DNA of 64,000 nt, taken from the NCBI RefSeq assembly GCF_016924645.1, contig NZ_JAFFJV010000014.1, positions 62,001 to 126,000 of the forward strand, read 5' to 3'. Both the position numbers and the translations under genes were made by a program. The DNA is from Rufibacter psychrotolerans (GTDB lineage: Bacteria > Bacteroidota > Bacteroidia > Cytophagales > Hymenobacteraceae). Below the pieces are notes generated by a model. The model was not told where the DNA came from. It was given only the letters and a program-made list of their open reading frames with translations, and did not search any database. Within the stretch, counting starts at the first letter, position 1; every line of letters starts with the position of its first letter. Of the stretch, positions 17,976 through 27,784 are shown in pieces.

Positions 17976-20771
17976 ATGATGCCCCAACTTTACCGTATTA
18001 CTATCTTATTTGCCTTCTTGCTGCTGGCCGGCCTTGCCCCGGCCCGGGCCCAGACGGCAGAGGCGCCGCCGCTCTCGCTCACCCTGCAGAACGCTTCATT
18101 CCAGGAGTTTGTGCGGCAGGTGGAAGCCAACTCCCGGTACCGCTTTTACTATGACCCGGCCTGGGTAGACAGCCTGCAGGTAACCCTGCAGGTGGCGCAA
18201 CAGCCCCTGGCCCCCATTCTGGAGCAGGTTTTTGCCGGAACCACCCTTAAGTTCGCCATCACGCCGCAGGGCTTTGTGCTCATCACGCAAGGCAAGGATT
18301 TTATGGCCCACCTGCCCGCCGGTTTCCTCCGCCGCGAGGCGCCGGCCGCTCAGCCCAGTACGCCCGCTGGCCGGAGCGCAGCCTCCCAGCCTTACCTGGC
18401 CGGCGACCAGGACCGAAAGAAAAACACCTCTGAGGCCAAGTTGTACGTTATTGGGGTAAAACGCGAAAATGCCACCGGAAACGCGAACCTGGCCGGCCAC
18501 CTGCGCGATGCCAAGTCCGGGGAGCCTATCATCGGGGCCTCGGTGTACATCCAGTCGCCGTTGGTGGCCACCACCTCAGACCAGTACGGCTACTTTTCCC
18601 TCACCCTGCCCGTGGGCCAGCACGAACTCCTGATCAGGGGTATTGGCATCAAGAACTCTAAGCGCCGCATTGCCCTGTACTCAGACGGAAAGCTGGACAT
18701 TGAGATTGAGGAAGATGTACGGTCGCTGAAGGAAGTTTTGGTGGAGGCCGAGAAAGACCGCAACGTGGCCGGCATGCAGATGGGCATGGAGCGCCTGGAC
18801 ATCAGGGCCATTAAACAGGTGCCCACCGCCTTTGGTGAAACCGACATTCTGCGGGTGGTGCTCACCCTGCCGGGGGTAAAGTCGGTGGGCGAAGGCAGCA
18901 CCGGCATGAACGTGCGCGGCGGCTCCACCGACCAGAACCTGATCCTCTTCAACGATGCCACCGTGTACAACCCTTCGCACCTGTTCGGCTTTTTCTCGGC
19001 GTTTAACCCAGACATCGTGAAAACCGTGGAGCTGCACAAGAGCAACATCCCGGCCCGGTACGGCGGACGCCTTTCCTCGGTGCTGGAGGTGGTTACCCGC
19101 GACGGCAACAAGAAAAAGTTTTCCGGCTCGGGCGGTCTTGGGCTCCTCACCAGCCGCCTAACCCTGGAAGGCCCCATCACCAAGGACAAGACCTCGTTCC
19201 TGGTGGCCGGCCGCAGCACCTATTCTGACTGGCTCCTGAAAAAACTGCCCCAGGAGAGCTTCAGCAAGAGCTCGGCGTCTTTCTATGACGTGAACGCCCA
19301 GATCAACCACGAGTTTGACGACAAGAACACGCTGTACGTGTCGGGGTACCTGAGCAAAGACAAATTCAGGCTGGCCAGCGATACCCTCTATAACTTCACC
19401 AACCAGAACGCCAGCGTGAAGTGGAAGCACATCTTCCACAACAAACTCTACAGCGTGCTTACGGGTGCCTACAGCCACTACAGTTACGGCGTAAATTCTG
19501 AAAACAACCCCGTAAACGCCTCTAACCTTACCTTTGGCATTAACCAGGCCAACCTGCAGGCAGACTTCAACTACTTCCTCAATCCCAAGCACACCCTGGA
19601 CTTCGGGGCCAGTTCTATCCTGTACAACGTGAAGCCGGGGAGCCTGAAGCCGGTCGGGTCTGAGTCGCTCATCATGCCAGACGTGCTGCAGCGCGAACGG
19701 GCGCTGGAAAGCGCCCTGTACGTCTCTGACCAGATTGACCTCTCACCCCGGTTCTCGGTGTACCTGGGCCTCAGGTATTCCATGTTCAACGCCCTTGGGC
19801 CAAGGAACGTGTTTGCCTACGCACCGGGCGTACCCAAGACCGAGGGCACCATGCTGGACACGCTGTCGTACGGCTCGGGCAAAGCCTTTGCCACCTACCA
19901 CGGGCCCGAGTACCGGGTGTCTGCCCGCTTCGGCCTCACCGACAACTCCTCGGTGAAGATGAGCTTCAACCGCATGCGCCAGTATATTCATATGCTCTCC
20001 AACACGGCCACCATGTCGCCCACCGACACCTGGAAGCTGAGCGACGCCAACGTACGCCCACAGGTGGGCGACCAGATTGCCCTGGGCTATTACCGCAACT
20101 TCAGGTCTAACACCATTGAGCTGTCGGTGGAGGGCTATTACAAGAAGATGAAGGATTTCCTGGATTACCGCAACGGGGCCACCCTCCTGCTCAACCACCA
20201 CATTGAGACCGATGTGGCCAACGCCGAGGGCAAGGCCTACGGCGTGGAGGTGATGCTGAAGAAACTCACCGGCAAGCTCAACGGCTGGGTGAGCTACACC
20301 TACTCCCGTACGCTGGTGCGCCTCAACAACCCGCAGGTGTCTGAGGTGATCAACCAGGGCAAGTGGTACCCCAGCAATTTTGACAAGCCGCATGATGTGA
20401 CCCTCATCAGCAACTACCGGTTCAGCCAACGGTTCAGCACGTCGCTGAACTTCACGTACAGCACCGGCCGGCCCATTACCCTGCCCATTGCCAAATACCA
20501 GGACGGCAACGCCCAGCGCATCTTCTACTCAGACCGCAACCAGCACCGCGTGCCCGACTATTACCGCGTGGACTTCGCCATGAACATTGAGGGCAACCAC
20601 AAGATCAAGAAGCTGGCCCACAGTTCCTGGACCCTGGCCGTGTACAACCTCACCGGCCGCAAGAACCCTTACTCGGTGTACTTCCGGTCAGACAACGGCA
20701 AAATCAAGGGCTACCAGCTTTCTATCTTCGGGCGGCCTATTCCTACCATCACCTATAATTTCAGATTTTAA
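17976..20771 (+). CDS. TonB-dependent outer membrane receptor with STN and carboxypeptidase-like domains
   Basis: 931 aa. Signal peptide (LFAFLLLAGLAPARA), STN domain (about residues 30-100, FQEFVRQVEANSRYRFYYDP), an Ala/Pro linker, carboxypeptidase D-type regulatory domain (about 170-250, GHLRDAKSGEPIIGASVYI), plug domain (about 265-390, NVRGGSTDQNLILFND) and a beta barrel ending in aromatic ITYNFRF. An STN domain suggests a signalling input through an anti-sigma partner, but no FecR/sigma pair is nearby. Substrate unknown. A second ATG lies one codon later. The TAA stop overlaps the ATG of the next gene by one base. Confidence 0.9.
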   Translation: MMPQLYRITILFAFLLLAGLAPARAQTAEAPPLSLTLQNASFQEFVRQVEANSRYRFYYDPAWVDSLQVTLQVAQQPLAPILEQVFAGTTLKFAITPQGFVLITQGKDFMAHLPAGFLRREAPAAQPSTPAGRSAASQPYLAGDQDRKKNTSEAKLYVIGVKRENATGNANLAGHLRDAKSGEPIIGASVYIQSPLVATTSDQYGYFSLTLPVGQHELLIRGIGIKNSKRRIALYSDGKLDIEIEEDVRSLKEVLVEAEKDRNVAGMQMGMERLDIRAIKQVPTAFGETDILRVVLTLPGVKSVGEGSTGMNVRGGSTDQNLILFNDATVYNPSHLFGFFSAFNPDIVKTVELHKSNIPARYGGRLSSVLEVVTRDGNKKKFSGSGGLGLLTSRLTLEGPITKDKTSFLVAGRSTYSDWLLKKLPQESFSKSSASFYDVNAQINHEFDDKNTLYVSGYLSKDKFRLASDTLYNFTNQNASVKWKHIFHNKLYSVLTGAYSHYSYGVNSENNPVNASNLTFGINQANLQADFNYFLNPKHTLDFGASSILYNVKPGSLKPVGSESLIMPDVLQRERALESALYVSDQIDLSPRFSVYLGLRYSMFNALGPRNVFAYAPGVPKTEGTMLDTLSYGSGKAFATYHGPEYRVSARFGLTDNSSVKMSFNRMRQYIHMLSNTATMSPTDTWKLSDANVRPQVGDQIALGYYRNFRSNTIELSVEGYYKKMKDFLDYRNGATLLLNHHIETDVANAEGKAYGVEVMLKKLTGKLNGWVSYTYSRTLVRLNNPQVSEVINQGKWYPSNFDKPHDVTLISNYRFSQRFSTSLNFTYSTGRPITLPIAKYQDGNAQRIFYSDRNQHRVPDYYRVDFAMNIEGNHKIKKLAHSSWTLAVYNLTGRKNPYSVYFRSDNGKIKGYQLSIFGRPIPTITYNFRF

Positions 20772-21931
20772 TGCGTTTTTTAAAAAACAGCCTCAAAACC
20801 CTCTTTTACGTTCTGGCGCTAGGCCTGCTTGGCGCCTGTGAGGAACCCTATACCCCCGAGGTGCTGGACCAGGAAAACAGCTTTCTGGTGGTAAGCGGCT
20901 ACATCAATTCCAACGGCCCCACCACCATTACCCTGTCGCGCACCCAAAGCCTGTCAGAAGAGGGCGGCCCCGTCTACGAGGGAAACGCCACCGTGACGGT
21001 GGAGGAAGAAAACGGCCCCAGTTTCTCTCTGCGGGAAACCAGCCTGGGCCGGTACACCATTGCTTCCTTGCCCATCAACCCGGCCAAACGGTACCGGCTC
21101 AGCATCCGCACCGCGGGCAAAAACTACCTATCTGAGTACGTGGAGGTAAAACAGACCCCGGCCATTGACCAGGTAGGCTGGGACGTGAAGAACGATGGCA
21201 TACAGATCACCGTCTCCAGCCATGACGCCCAGAACGACACCCGCTACTACCGCTGGGAGTACGACGAGACCTGGGAGTACAACTCTTTCTATTACTCTGA
21301 GTTTGAGTGGATCAACAACCGGGTTATTCCCCGGCCGCAGGAACGGAACATCTTCTTCTGCTGGCGCACGGTTGTCTCGGCCAACATTAACCTGGCCAAC
21401 ACCGTGCGGTTGAGCCAGGACGTGGTGAGCAAGCATCCCCTGCTCAACATTCCGGCCTCATCGGTGAAGCTCCAGCGGAGGTACAGCATCCTGGTGCGGC
21501 AGTACGCGCAAACCCGCGAGTCTTACCAATACTGGGAAGCCCTCAGGAAGAACACCGAGAACATTGGTACCCTGTTTGATCCGCTGCCAACCCAGCTTAC
21601 GGGCAACATCCGCTGCCTCACCGCTCCGCAGGAGCCGGTCATCGGGTTTGTTTCGGTTACCTCTGTGGAGCAGAAGCGGCTGTTTGTAGACCGCACCGAG
21701 CTGCCCAAGGACTGGCAACCTTACCGCCTGCAGGGCTGCGAGCTGGACTCCTTGCTGCTGCGCGATGAGCGCGGCATTAACCAGGTGGAACAGGGCTTTT
21801 CCTCGGGCCTGATTCCGGTGACCACCCTGGATGAGAACGGCTCAGTCATTGGGTATTTGGGAACCTCTCCCGCCTGCGGCGATTGCCGCACGCAGGGCGG
21901 CACCACCACCAAGCCTGATTTTTGGCAATAA
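20771..21931 (+). CDS. DUF4249 lipoprotein
   Basis: 386 aa. Lipoprotein signal with lipobox LLGAC (Cys about 19), then an N-terminal beta-rich domain (VSGYINSNGPTTITLSRTQ) and a longer aromatic-rich C-terminal half with Cys pairs near the end (SPACGDC). DUF4249 proteins nearly always follow TonB receptors of this type in Bacteroidota and are thought to be surface or periplasmic accessory lipoproteins; here the coupling is by TAATG overlap. Confidence 0.88.
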   Translation: MRFLKNSLKTLFYVLALGLLGACEEPYTPEVLDQENSFLVVSGYINSNGPTTITLSRTQSLSEEGGPVYEGNATVTVEEENGPSFSLRETSLGRYTIASLPINPAKRYRLSIRTAGKNYLSEYVEVKQTPAIDQVGWDVKNDGIQITVSSHDAQNDTRYYRWEYDETWEYNSFYYSEFEWINNRVIPRPQERNIFFCWRTVVSANINLANTVRLSQDVVSKHPLLNIPASSVKLQRRYSILVRQYAQTRESYQYWEALRKNTENIGTLFDPLPTQLTGNIRCLTAPQEPVIGFVSVTSVEQKRLFVDRTELPKDWQPYRLQGCELDSLLLRDERGINQVEQGFSSGLIPVTTLDENGSVIGYLGTSPACGDCRTQGGTTTKPDFWQ

Positions 21932-21944
21932 TTCCGGAAACAGC

Positions 21945-24422
21945 ATGAAAACAGACAGAGAAATGGGCAGCACCTCCGGGAAGCGCCCGGAAGATCATAC
22001 CTCACCATTCCACTTGAAAAACCGCATTAGGGGCGTAAGGTCCGTATTTGGCTTGCTGCTCCTGGGCTTGTCCTTCGGCAGCGCCTCGGGGCAAATCCGG
22101 TCCTTGAACAACCTGCAAGCAGCCCTGCAGGCCCACCAGGAAAAAAACGTGCAGGAAAAGCTCTTCCTGCACCTGGACCGGCCCGCCTACGCCTGCGGCG
22201 AAACCATGTGGTTCAAGGTCTACAACGTAGACGGCACGCGGCACCAGCCCCTGCGCATGAGCAAGGTGGCGTACGTAGAGGTGCTGGACGCCGCCAACAA
22301 ATCCGTGCTGCAAGGCAAGATTGCCCTCCAAGAAGGCAGCGGCAACGGCTCCTTTGTTCTGCCGGCCACGCTCCCCTCGGGCAATTACCGGGTAAGGGCG
22401 TACACCAACTGGATGAAGAACTTCGGGCCAGAGTTTTACTTTGGGCAACCTGTGACCATTATCAATACCTTCCAGCCGCTGACCCTCAAGGCCCAGAAGG
22501 ACACTGCGGCCTACGCCATCCGTTTTTTTCCTGAGGGTGGCCAATTGGTAAACGGCCTGCCTGCCAAGGTGGCGTTCAAGGCCACGAACAGCTTCACGGG
22601 AAAAGGGGCTTTCTGCCAGGGGCAGGTACTGGACCAGGCCGGTAACGTGGTGGCTAGTTTTGAACCCGCTACCCTAGGCATGGGCCACTTCCGGTTCACC
22701 CCTACCAGCGCGGGCGCCTACACCGCTGTGGTGCAGTTTGCCGGCGGCCAGGAGGTACGACAGAAGTTACCCGCTGTGCAGGAGCAAGGCTACACCTTGG
22801 GGCTGGAGGAAAACAGCGCCCAGCAGGTACTCTTCACGGCGGCGGCTAGCTACCAGCAGGCAGAGCCGCTGTACTTGCTGGGCCATACGCGCCAGCAGGT
22901 AGTGGTGGCGGCAACCGCCACCCTGGTCAACGGCAAGGCGCAGTTCCTGGTGGCCAAAGACTCTCTGCCGGCGGGCATCACGCACTTTACCCTGTTCAAC
23001 AGCCAGCAGCAACCGGTGGCCGAGCGCCTGTTCTTCACCCGCCCTACCCAGCTGCTGCAGATAGAGGCCACGCTGGGGCAGACCCAGATAGGCCCCCGGG
23101 AGAAAGTTACCCTTGACCTGCTCACCAGCCTGCTGCCCGGCCAGCCGTCCGCGGCCAACCTGTCGGTAGCTGTTTTCCGGCAAGACAGCCTGCAGGCGGC
23201 AGCCCCCGCAGACATTACGGCATACCTGTACCTCACCTCAGACCTGAAAGGAACGGTGGAAGCCCCGGCCTCTTACTTCAAGGAGACTTCCCCGCAGGCC
23301 AATGAGGCCCTGGACCACCTCATGCTCACGCACGGCTGGAGCCGCTTCACCTGGGACCAGGTGCTCCGGCCCCAGCCAGCATCCCCCCGGTTCCTGCCGG
23401 AGGTGCAAGGCCACCTGATCCGGGGAAAGGTTACGCACCTGGCCACCGGCGCGCCCGCCAAGGGCATCCGGACGTATCTGGCGGCGCCGGGCAAAAACGT
23501 GCGGTTTTACACCAGCACCAGCTCAGACAGCGGCACCGTTCTGTTTGACGCCAAGGATTTCTTCGGCCCCAAAGAAGTGGTGGTTCAGTCCAATTTCCTG
23601 CAAGACAGCACCTACCATTTCCAGTTAGACGATCCTTTCTCGGAGCGGCACACCTCTGCCCGTCTGCCCCTGTTTACGTTGAGCGAGCAACAGGAAGGTG
23701 CCCTCTACTGGCGGCACCTGGATGCCCAGGCCCAGAACATCTACTTTGAGAAGCACCTGAACCGGTTCAGGGCCCCGGGGCATGACAGCCTGCCCTTCTA
23801 CGGCAAACCCAACCAGCGCTACTTCCTGGACCAATACACGCGCTTTAAGGTCATGGAAGAGGTGCTGCGGGAGTACGTGCCGGGCGTGATCGTACGCAAG
23901 CGCCGCGGGAATTTCCACTTCATGGTTCCGGACGAACAGCGCCGGCAGATTTTTGGGACCGACCCGCTGGTGTTGCTGGACGGCGTACCGGTGTTTGACC
24001 TGAACAAGATCATGGCCTTTGACCCCTTAAAAATTCAGCGGTTAGATGTACTGACCAGCCGCTATTACAACGGGTCGCTGGTGTCTGACGGGGTGGTGAG
24101 CTACACCACCTACAAAGGCGACCTGGCCGGTTTTCCGCTGGACGCCCGCGCCCTGCTGCAGGAGTACGAAGGCCTGCAGCAGCAACGCGAGTTTTATGCC
24201 CCCACCTATAACACCCAGGAGCAGAAACTGAGCCGCCTGCCCGACTGGCGGAACCTGCTTTACTGGTCGCCTGACCTGAAAACCGGGGCGCAGGGCAAAG
24301 CGCAAACCCACTTCTACACCTCTGACCAGCCCGGCACCTACGTAGTGGTGGTGCAGGGGCTCACCTCCGGAGGCCTGCCGGGCAGCAAGGTTATCTCGTT
24401 TACCGTGAAGAACCCGCTGTAG
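21945..24422 (+). CDS. Large secreted macroglobulin-like protein with TonB plug-like C-terminus
   Basis: 825 aa from the ATG at 21945 (an internal ATG at 21963 is also possible); both precede a signal segment (VFGLLLLGLSFGSASG). Immediately after it is an MG1/MG2-type domain (LFLHLDRPAYACGETMWFKVY, YRVRAYTNWM). Several beta-sandwich domains follow, and the C-terminal part contains a plug-like segment (PLVLLDGVPVFDLNKIMAFDP) without a following barrel. This layout is common in Bacteroidota near TonB receptors; probably a periplasmic or outer-membrane-associated partner. Its start lies 13 bases after the DUF4249 stop, making a four-gene operon. Confidence 0.8.
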   Translation: MKTDREMGSTSGKRPEDHTSPFHLKNRIRGVRSVFGLLLLGLSFGSASGQIRSLNNLQAALQAHQEKNVQEKLFLHLDRPAYACGETMWFKVYNVDGTRHQPLRMSKVAYVEVLDAANKSVLQGKIALQEGSGNGSFVLPATLPSGNYRVRAYTNWMKNFGPEFYFGQPVTIINTFQPLTLKAQKDTAAYAIRFFPEGGQLVNGLPAKVAFKATNSFTGKGAFCQGQVLDQAGNVVASFEPATLGMGHFRFTPTSAGAYTAVVQFAGGQEVRQKLPAVQEQGYTLGLEENSAQQVLFTAAASYQQAEPLYLLGHTRQQVVVAATATLVNGKAQFLVAKDSLPAGITHFTLFNSQQQPVAERLFFTRPTQLLQIEATLGQTQIGPREKVTLDLLTSLLPGQPSAANLSVAVFRQDSLQAAAPADITAYLYLTSDLKGTVEAPASYFKETSPQANEALDHLMLTHGWSRFTWDQVLRPQPASPRFLPEVQGHLIRGKVTHLATGAPAKGIRTYLAAPGKNVRFYTSTSSDSGTVLFDAKDFFGPKEVVVQSNFLQDSTYHFQLDDPFSERHTSARLPLFTLSEQQEGALYWRHLDAQAQNIYFEKHLNRFRAPGHDSLPFYGKPNQRYFLDQYTRFKVMEEVLREYVPGVIVRKRRGNFHFMVPDEQRRQIFGTDPLVLLDGVPVFDLNKIMAFDPLKIQRLDVLTSRYYNGSLVSDGVVSYTTYKGDLAGFPLDARALLQEYEGLQQQREFYAPTYNTQEQKLSRLPDWRNLLYWSPDLKTGAQGKAQTHFYTSDQPGTYVVVVQGLTSGGLPGSKVISFTVKNPL

Positions 24423-24456
24423 CCGCGTTAGTCCCGCCCCGGCGGGCAAATTGTTG

Positions 24457-24500
24457 AAATCCCCTGCTCAGGAAGCAATTTTCTGGGCAGGGGATTTTTT
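24457..24500 (+). terminator. Terminator of the envelope cluster
   Basis: AAATCCCCTGC (24457-24467) pairs with GCAGGGGATTT (24487-24497), followed by TTT. Confidence 0.85.
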
Positions 24501-24647
24501 CAGCTCTTACTTTCCCAGGCTCGCCTTTCTCAAGGCAGCCAGTCGCTGCCCTGTTCCCGCCTGATCGGCAGGAAGGCTAACAACAGGGCAAAGCGCTCCT
24601 ATGCAGAGGGAGGGCAAATCTGCTACGGGAAATGCGACATTATTCCG

Positions 24648-24655
24648 TAATTTTG
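24648..24655 (+). promoter_or_regulatory. -7 box of the pcrA gene
   Basis: TAATTTTG, 31 bases before the ATG at 24687, matches the TAnnTTTG consensus. Confidence 0.5.
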
Positions 24656-24686
24656 TGTTCTTCCTCTAGAAAGAATATTTGTGAGC

Positions 24687-26924
24687 ATGGATTACCTGAA
24701 ACTCCTGAATGAGTCACAGCGAGCCGCTGTTTTAAATACCGAAGGACCTTGTATGATCATCGCCGGGGCGGGCTCCGGCAAAACCCGGGTGCTTACCTAC
24801 CGCATCGCGCATTTGCTGGAGAAAGGCGTGGACCCGTTCAACATCCTGGCGCTTACCTTTACCAACAAGGCCGCCAAGGAGATGCGCGCCCGTATTGAGA
24901 AAGTGGTGGGCCCCGAGGCCAAGAACCTCTGGATGGGCACCTTCCACTCTATCTTTTCCCGTATTCTGCGCGCCGAGGCCCAGAAGATTGGGTACCCCAG
25001 CCACTTCACCATCTACGACTCCGATGACTCCAAGACCCTGATCCGGAACATCGTGAAGGAGATGAACCTGGACGACAAGCTCTACAAACCCAACATGGTG
25101 CTGGGCCGGATCTCGGCGGCCAAAAACAAACTGATCTCGGTAGCCCAATACCTCCGCGACCCTGCCATCCAGGCCGATGACGAGGCGGCCCTGCGCCCGA
25201 AAATAGGCCAGATTTACAAAACCTACGCTGAACGGTGCTTCCGGGCCGGAGCCATGGACTTTGACGACCTGTTGTTCAACACCAACGTGCTCTTCCGCGA
25301 CCACGTGGATGTGCTGAACAAATACCAGAACATCTTCAAGTACTCCATGGTAGACGAGTACCAAGATACCAACTACTCCCAGTACCTCATTACCCGCAAG
25401 CTGTCGGCCAAAGACCGCAACATCTGCGTGGTGGGCGATGATGCCCAGAGTATCTACGCCTTCCGGGGGGCTGATATCAGCAACATCCTCAATTTTGAGA
25501 AAGATTACCCTGAGTTGGAGGTTTTCAAGCTGGAGCAAAACTACCGCTCTACCCAGCACATTGTAAAGGCGGCCAACTCGGTGATCAAGAACAACAAGGC
25601 GCAGCTGCGCAAGAGCGTGTTTTCTGAGAACGAGGAAGGTCAGCTCATTGACGTGATCAAAGCCAGCTCAGACAACGAGGAAGGAAAATTGGTGGCGCAC
25701 GCCATTTTTGAGGAGAAGATGAACCAGCACCTCTCCTACGAGGACTTCGCCATTCTGTATAGAACCAACGCCCAGTCTAGGGCCATGGAAGAGGCCCTGC
25801 GCAAAATGAACATCAAGTACCGCATTGTAGGCGGTCTGTCGTTCTATCAAAGAAAAGAAATCAAAGACTTGATCTCCTACCTGCGTCTGGCCATCAACCA
25901 TAATGATGAGCAGGCCCTGCGCCGGGTGATCAACTACCCTAAGCGCGGCATTGGCGATACCACCGTGGAGAAACTTATTGTGACCGCCAACGAGACCAAC
26001 CACAGCATCTGGGAAGTAGTGAGCCACGCCAACCAGCTGGTGGGTGGCCGAGCCGGCGTGGCCATCCAGGATTTCGCGACCAAGATCAAGAGTTTTGCTA
26101 TCATGGCCGAGCAGAAAGACGCCTTTGACGCCGCCACCTACATTGCCAAACACTCTGGTCTGGTAGATGATCTGTACGCCGATAAATCGGTGGAAGGCTT
26201 GGCCCGCTACGAGAACATCCAGGAATTGCTGAACGCCATTAAGGAGTTTGTGGACGATCCTGAGCGCGAAGACAAATCCCTGGCGAACTTCCTGCAGGAC
26301 ATTGCCCTGCTCACCGATGCCGACACCAAGAAAGAAGACGAAGGCGAGTACGTGACCATGATGACCATCCACTCAGCCAAAGGTCTGGAGTTCCGCAACG
26401 TGTTCATCGTGGGTATGGAAGAGAACCTGTTCCCGAGCCAGATGATGCTGCAAAGCCGGGCCGATCTGGAAGAGGAGCGCCGTTTGTTCTACGTGGCCAT
26501 CACCCGCGCCGAGAAGAAATTGACCCTCTCCTACGCTACCAGCCGTTACCAGTGGGGGAACCTGCGGGCCGCCGAGAAAAGCCGGTTCATTGACGAGATT
26601 GACCCAGCGTTCCTCAACTTCAAGTTTGGCGAGGAGCGCGGTCCGTTTGAGAAAGTGCTGCAACGGAAAACCCCGGCGGCGCAGTTGATTACTCCCGCCA
26701 AAAAACCAGTTGCCGCCGCAGCCTACACCCCACCCGCTGACTTCACCCCCAGCGATACCTCTAACCTGCAGGCCGGTATGCGCGTAGAGCACCCTAAATT
26801 CGGGTTCGGGACCGTTACTAAGATGGATACCCAAGGAAACTCCACCAAAGCCATCATTGAGTTTGAAAGCGTGGGTGAGAAAACCCTGCTCCTGAGTTTC
26901 GCCAAGCTGCGCATACATGCGTAA
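24687..26924 (+). CDS. pcrA: UvrD/PcrA-type DNA helicase
   Basis: SF1A 3'-5' helicase of 745 aa for repair and clearing of replication blocks. Motifs in order: Q-motif LNESQRAAV, Walker A AGAGSGKT, motif Ia, motif II DEYQDTN, motif III GDDAQSIYAFRGA, motif IV QNYRST, motif V TIHSAKGLEF and motif VI FYVAITRAEKKL. The C-terminal tail (HPKFGFGTV...) is the tudor-like element of PcrA/UvrD that binds RNA polymerase. ATG at 24687 is preferred over GTG two codons earlier. Confidence 0.94.
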   Translation: MDYLKLLNESQRAAVLNTEGPCMIIAGAGSGKTRVLTYRIAHLLEKGVDPFNILALTFTNKAAKEMRARIEKVVGPEAKNLWMGTFHSIFSRILRAEAQKIGYPSHFTIYDSDDSKTLIRNIVKEMNLDDKLYKPNMVLGRISAAKNKLISVAQYLRDPAIQADDEAALRPKIGQIYKTYAERCFRAGAMDFDDLLFNTNVLFRDHVDVLNKYQNIFKYSMVDEYQDTNYSQYLITRKLSAKDRNICVVGDDAQSIYAFRGADISNILNFEKDYPELEVFKLEQNYRSTQHIVKAANSVIKNNKAQLRKSVFSENEEGQLIDVIKASSDNEEGKLVAHAIFEEKMNQHLSYEDFAILYRTNAQSRAMEEALRKMNIKYRIVGGLSFYQRKEIKDLISYLRLAINHNDEQALRRVINYPKRGIGDTTVEKLIVTANETNHSIWEVVSHANQLVGGRAGVAIQDFATKIKSFAIMAEQKDAFDAATYIAKHSGLVDDLYADKSVEGLARYENIQELLNAIKEFVDDPEREDKSLANFLQDIALLTDADTKKEDEGEYVTMMTIHSAKGLEFRNVFIVGMEENLFPSQMMLQSRADLEEERRLFYVAITRAEKKLTLSYATSRYQWGNLRAAEKSRFIDEIDPAFLNFKFGEERGPFEKVLQRKTPAAQLITPAKKPVAAAAYTPPADFTPSDTSNLQAGMRVEHPKFGFGTVTKMDTQGNSTKAIIEFESVGEKTLLLSFAKLRIHA

Positions 26925-27078
26925 AGCGTAGCACGTAGCAGGTATCACGTAGCAAGACCTCTTTTAGTAGACATAGCCACGCAAGATCCTTTTCCCTTTT
27001 AGGCCTGATTTTCTAAAAATAGGCCTAAAAGGGAGGTTCTTTTATCGTGATACTTGGTACTAGATACGTGATACGAAC
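26925..27078. repeat. Spacer with CGTAGCACGTAGC-type inverted word repeats and a palindromic terminator
   Basis: After the pcrA stop come CGTAGCACGTAGC and GTATCACGTAGC; before the next gene come CGTGATACTTGGTAC and TACGTGATACG. The two sides are imperfect mirror images of each other, much as in the accB-accC spacer. Between them, CCCTTTTAGGCCT (26994-27006) pairs with AGGCCTAAAAGGG (27021-27033), followed by TTCTTTT: a terminator that is also a copy of the dispersed palindrome family. Confidence 0.7.
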
Positions 27079-27088
27079 AAAAAATTCC

Positions 27089-27096
27089 TAATTTTG
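27089..27096 (+). promoter_or_regulatory. -7 box of the DUF4290-murA operon
   Basis: TAATTTTG, 22 bases before the DUF4290 start, matches TAnnTTTG. Confidence 0.5.
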
Positions 27097-27118
27097 ACCT
27101 TGCAACATACCCTATCAC

Positions 27119-27778
27119 ATGGTAGCCAGTTCCACTTTTAAACAAGAGCTTTTGCTGCGGGAGTACGGCCGCAATGTCCAGAACATTGTTCAGTACATCC
27201 TGACGGTGGAAGACCGAGCCAAACGTACCCAACTGGCTCAACTGCTCGTGAACCTGATGGGTCGTCTGAACCCCAACGTGAAAGACATCCAGGATGCCCA
27301 ACAAACCCTTTGGAATCACCTGTACGTGATGTCTGACGGACAACTGGACGTGGATGCGCCGTTTGCGCTCAGCGCCATGGAATATCTCAATGATAAACCG
27401 CAGCGGGTAGACTATCCTACGCAGAACCCTAAATACAAGCATTACGGCACCAACCTGGAGCGCCTCATTGACAAAGCCAAGCAGGTCACAGATCCGCAGG
27501 AGCGCGAGGCCGCCATCATTTCCATCGGGAAACTGATGAAGGTGTTGTACCGCACCTATAACAAAGACAGCGTGTCTGACGAGGTGATCCTGGAGAACCT
27601 GCGCGAACTGTCTCGCGGTGAGTTGGACCTGAACCCTGCCCTGCTGGAAAAAGGCAATCTGTTTGAAAGCAATGTCAAGGCGCCGCAAGGCCCGGGTAAC
27701 AACTTCCAGAACAACAACCAGAAGTACAAAAACAACCAGAACAAGAATCAGAACCAGAACCGAGGTAAGAATAAATAA
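27119..27778 (+). CDS. DUF4290 protein
   Basis: 219 aa, cytosolic. Helical protein with conserved LLREYGRNVQNIV at the N-terminus and a RVDYPTQNPKYKHYG stretch mid-way; the last 25 residues are almost only Asn, Gln, Lys and Gly (NQKYKNNQNKNQNQNRGKNK). DUF4290 is a Bacteroidota family of unknown function that is regularly found directly before murA, as here (6 bases), so a role tied to cell-wall synthesis is a reasonable inference from context only. Confidence 0.85.
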   Translation: MVASSTFKQELLLREYGRNVQNIVQYILTVEDRAKRTQLAQLLVNLMGRLNPNVKDIQDAQQTLWNHLYVMSDGQLDVDAPFALSAMEYLNDKPQRVDYPTQNPKYKHYGTNLERLIDKAKQVTDPQEREAAIISIGKLMKVLYRTYNKDSVSDEVILENLRELSRGELDLNPALLEKGNLFESNVKAPQGPGNNFQNNNQKYKNNQNKNQNQNRGKNK

Positions 27779-27784
27779 GAACGC

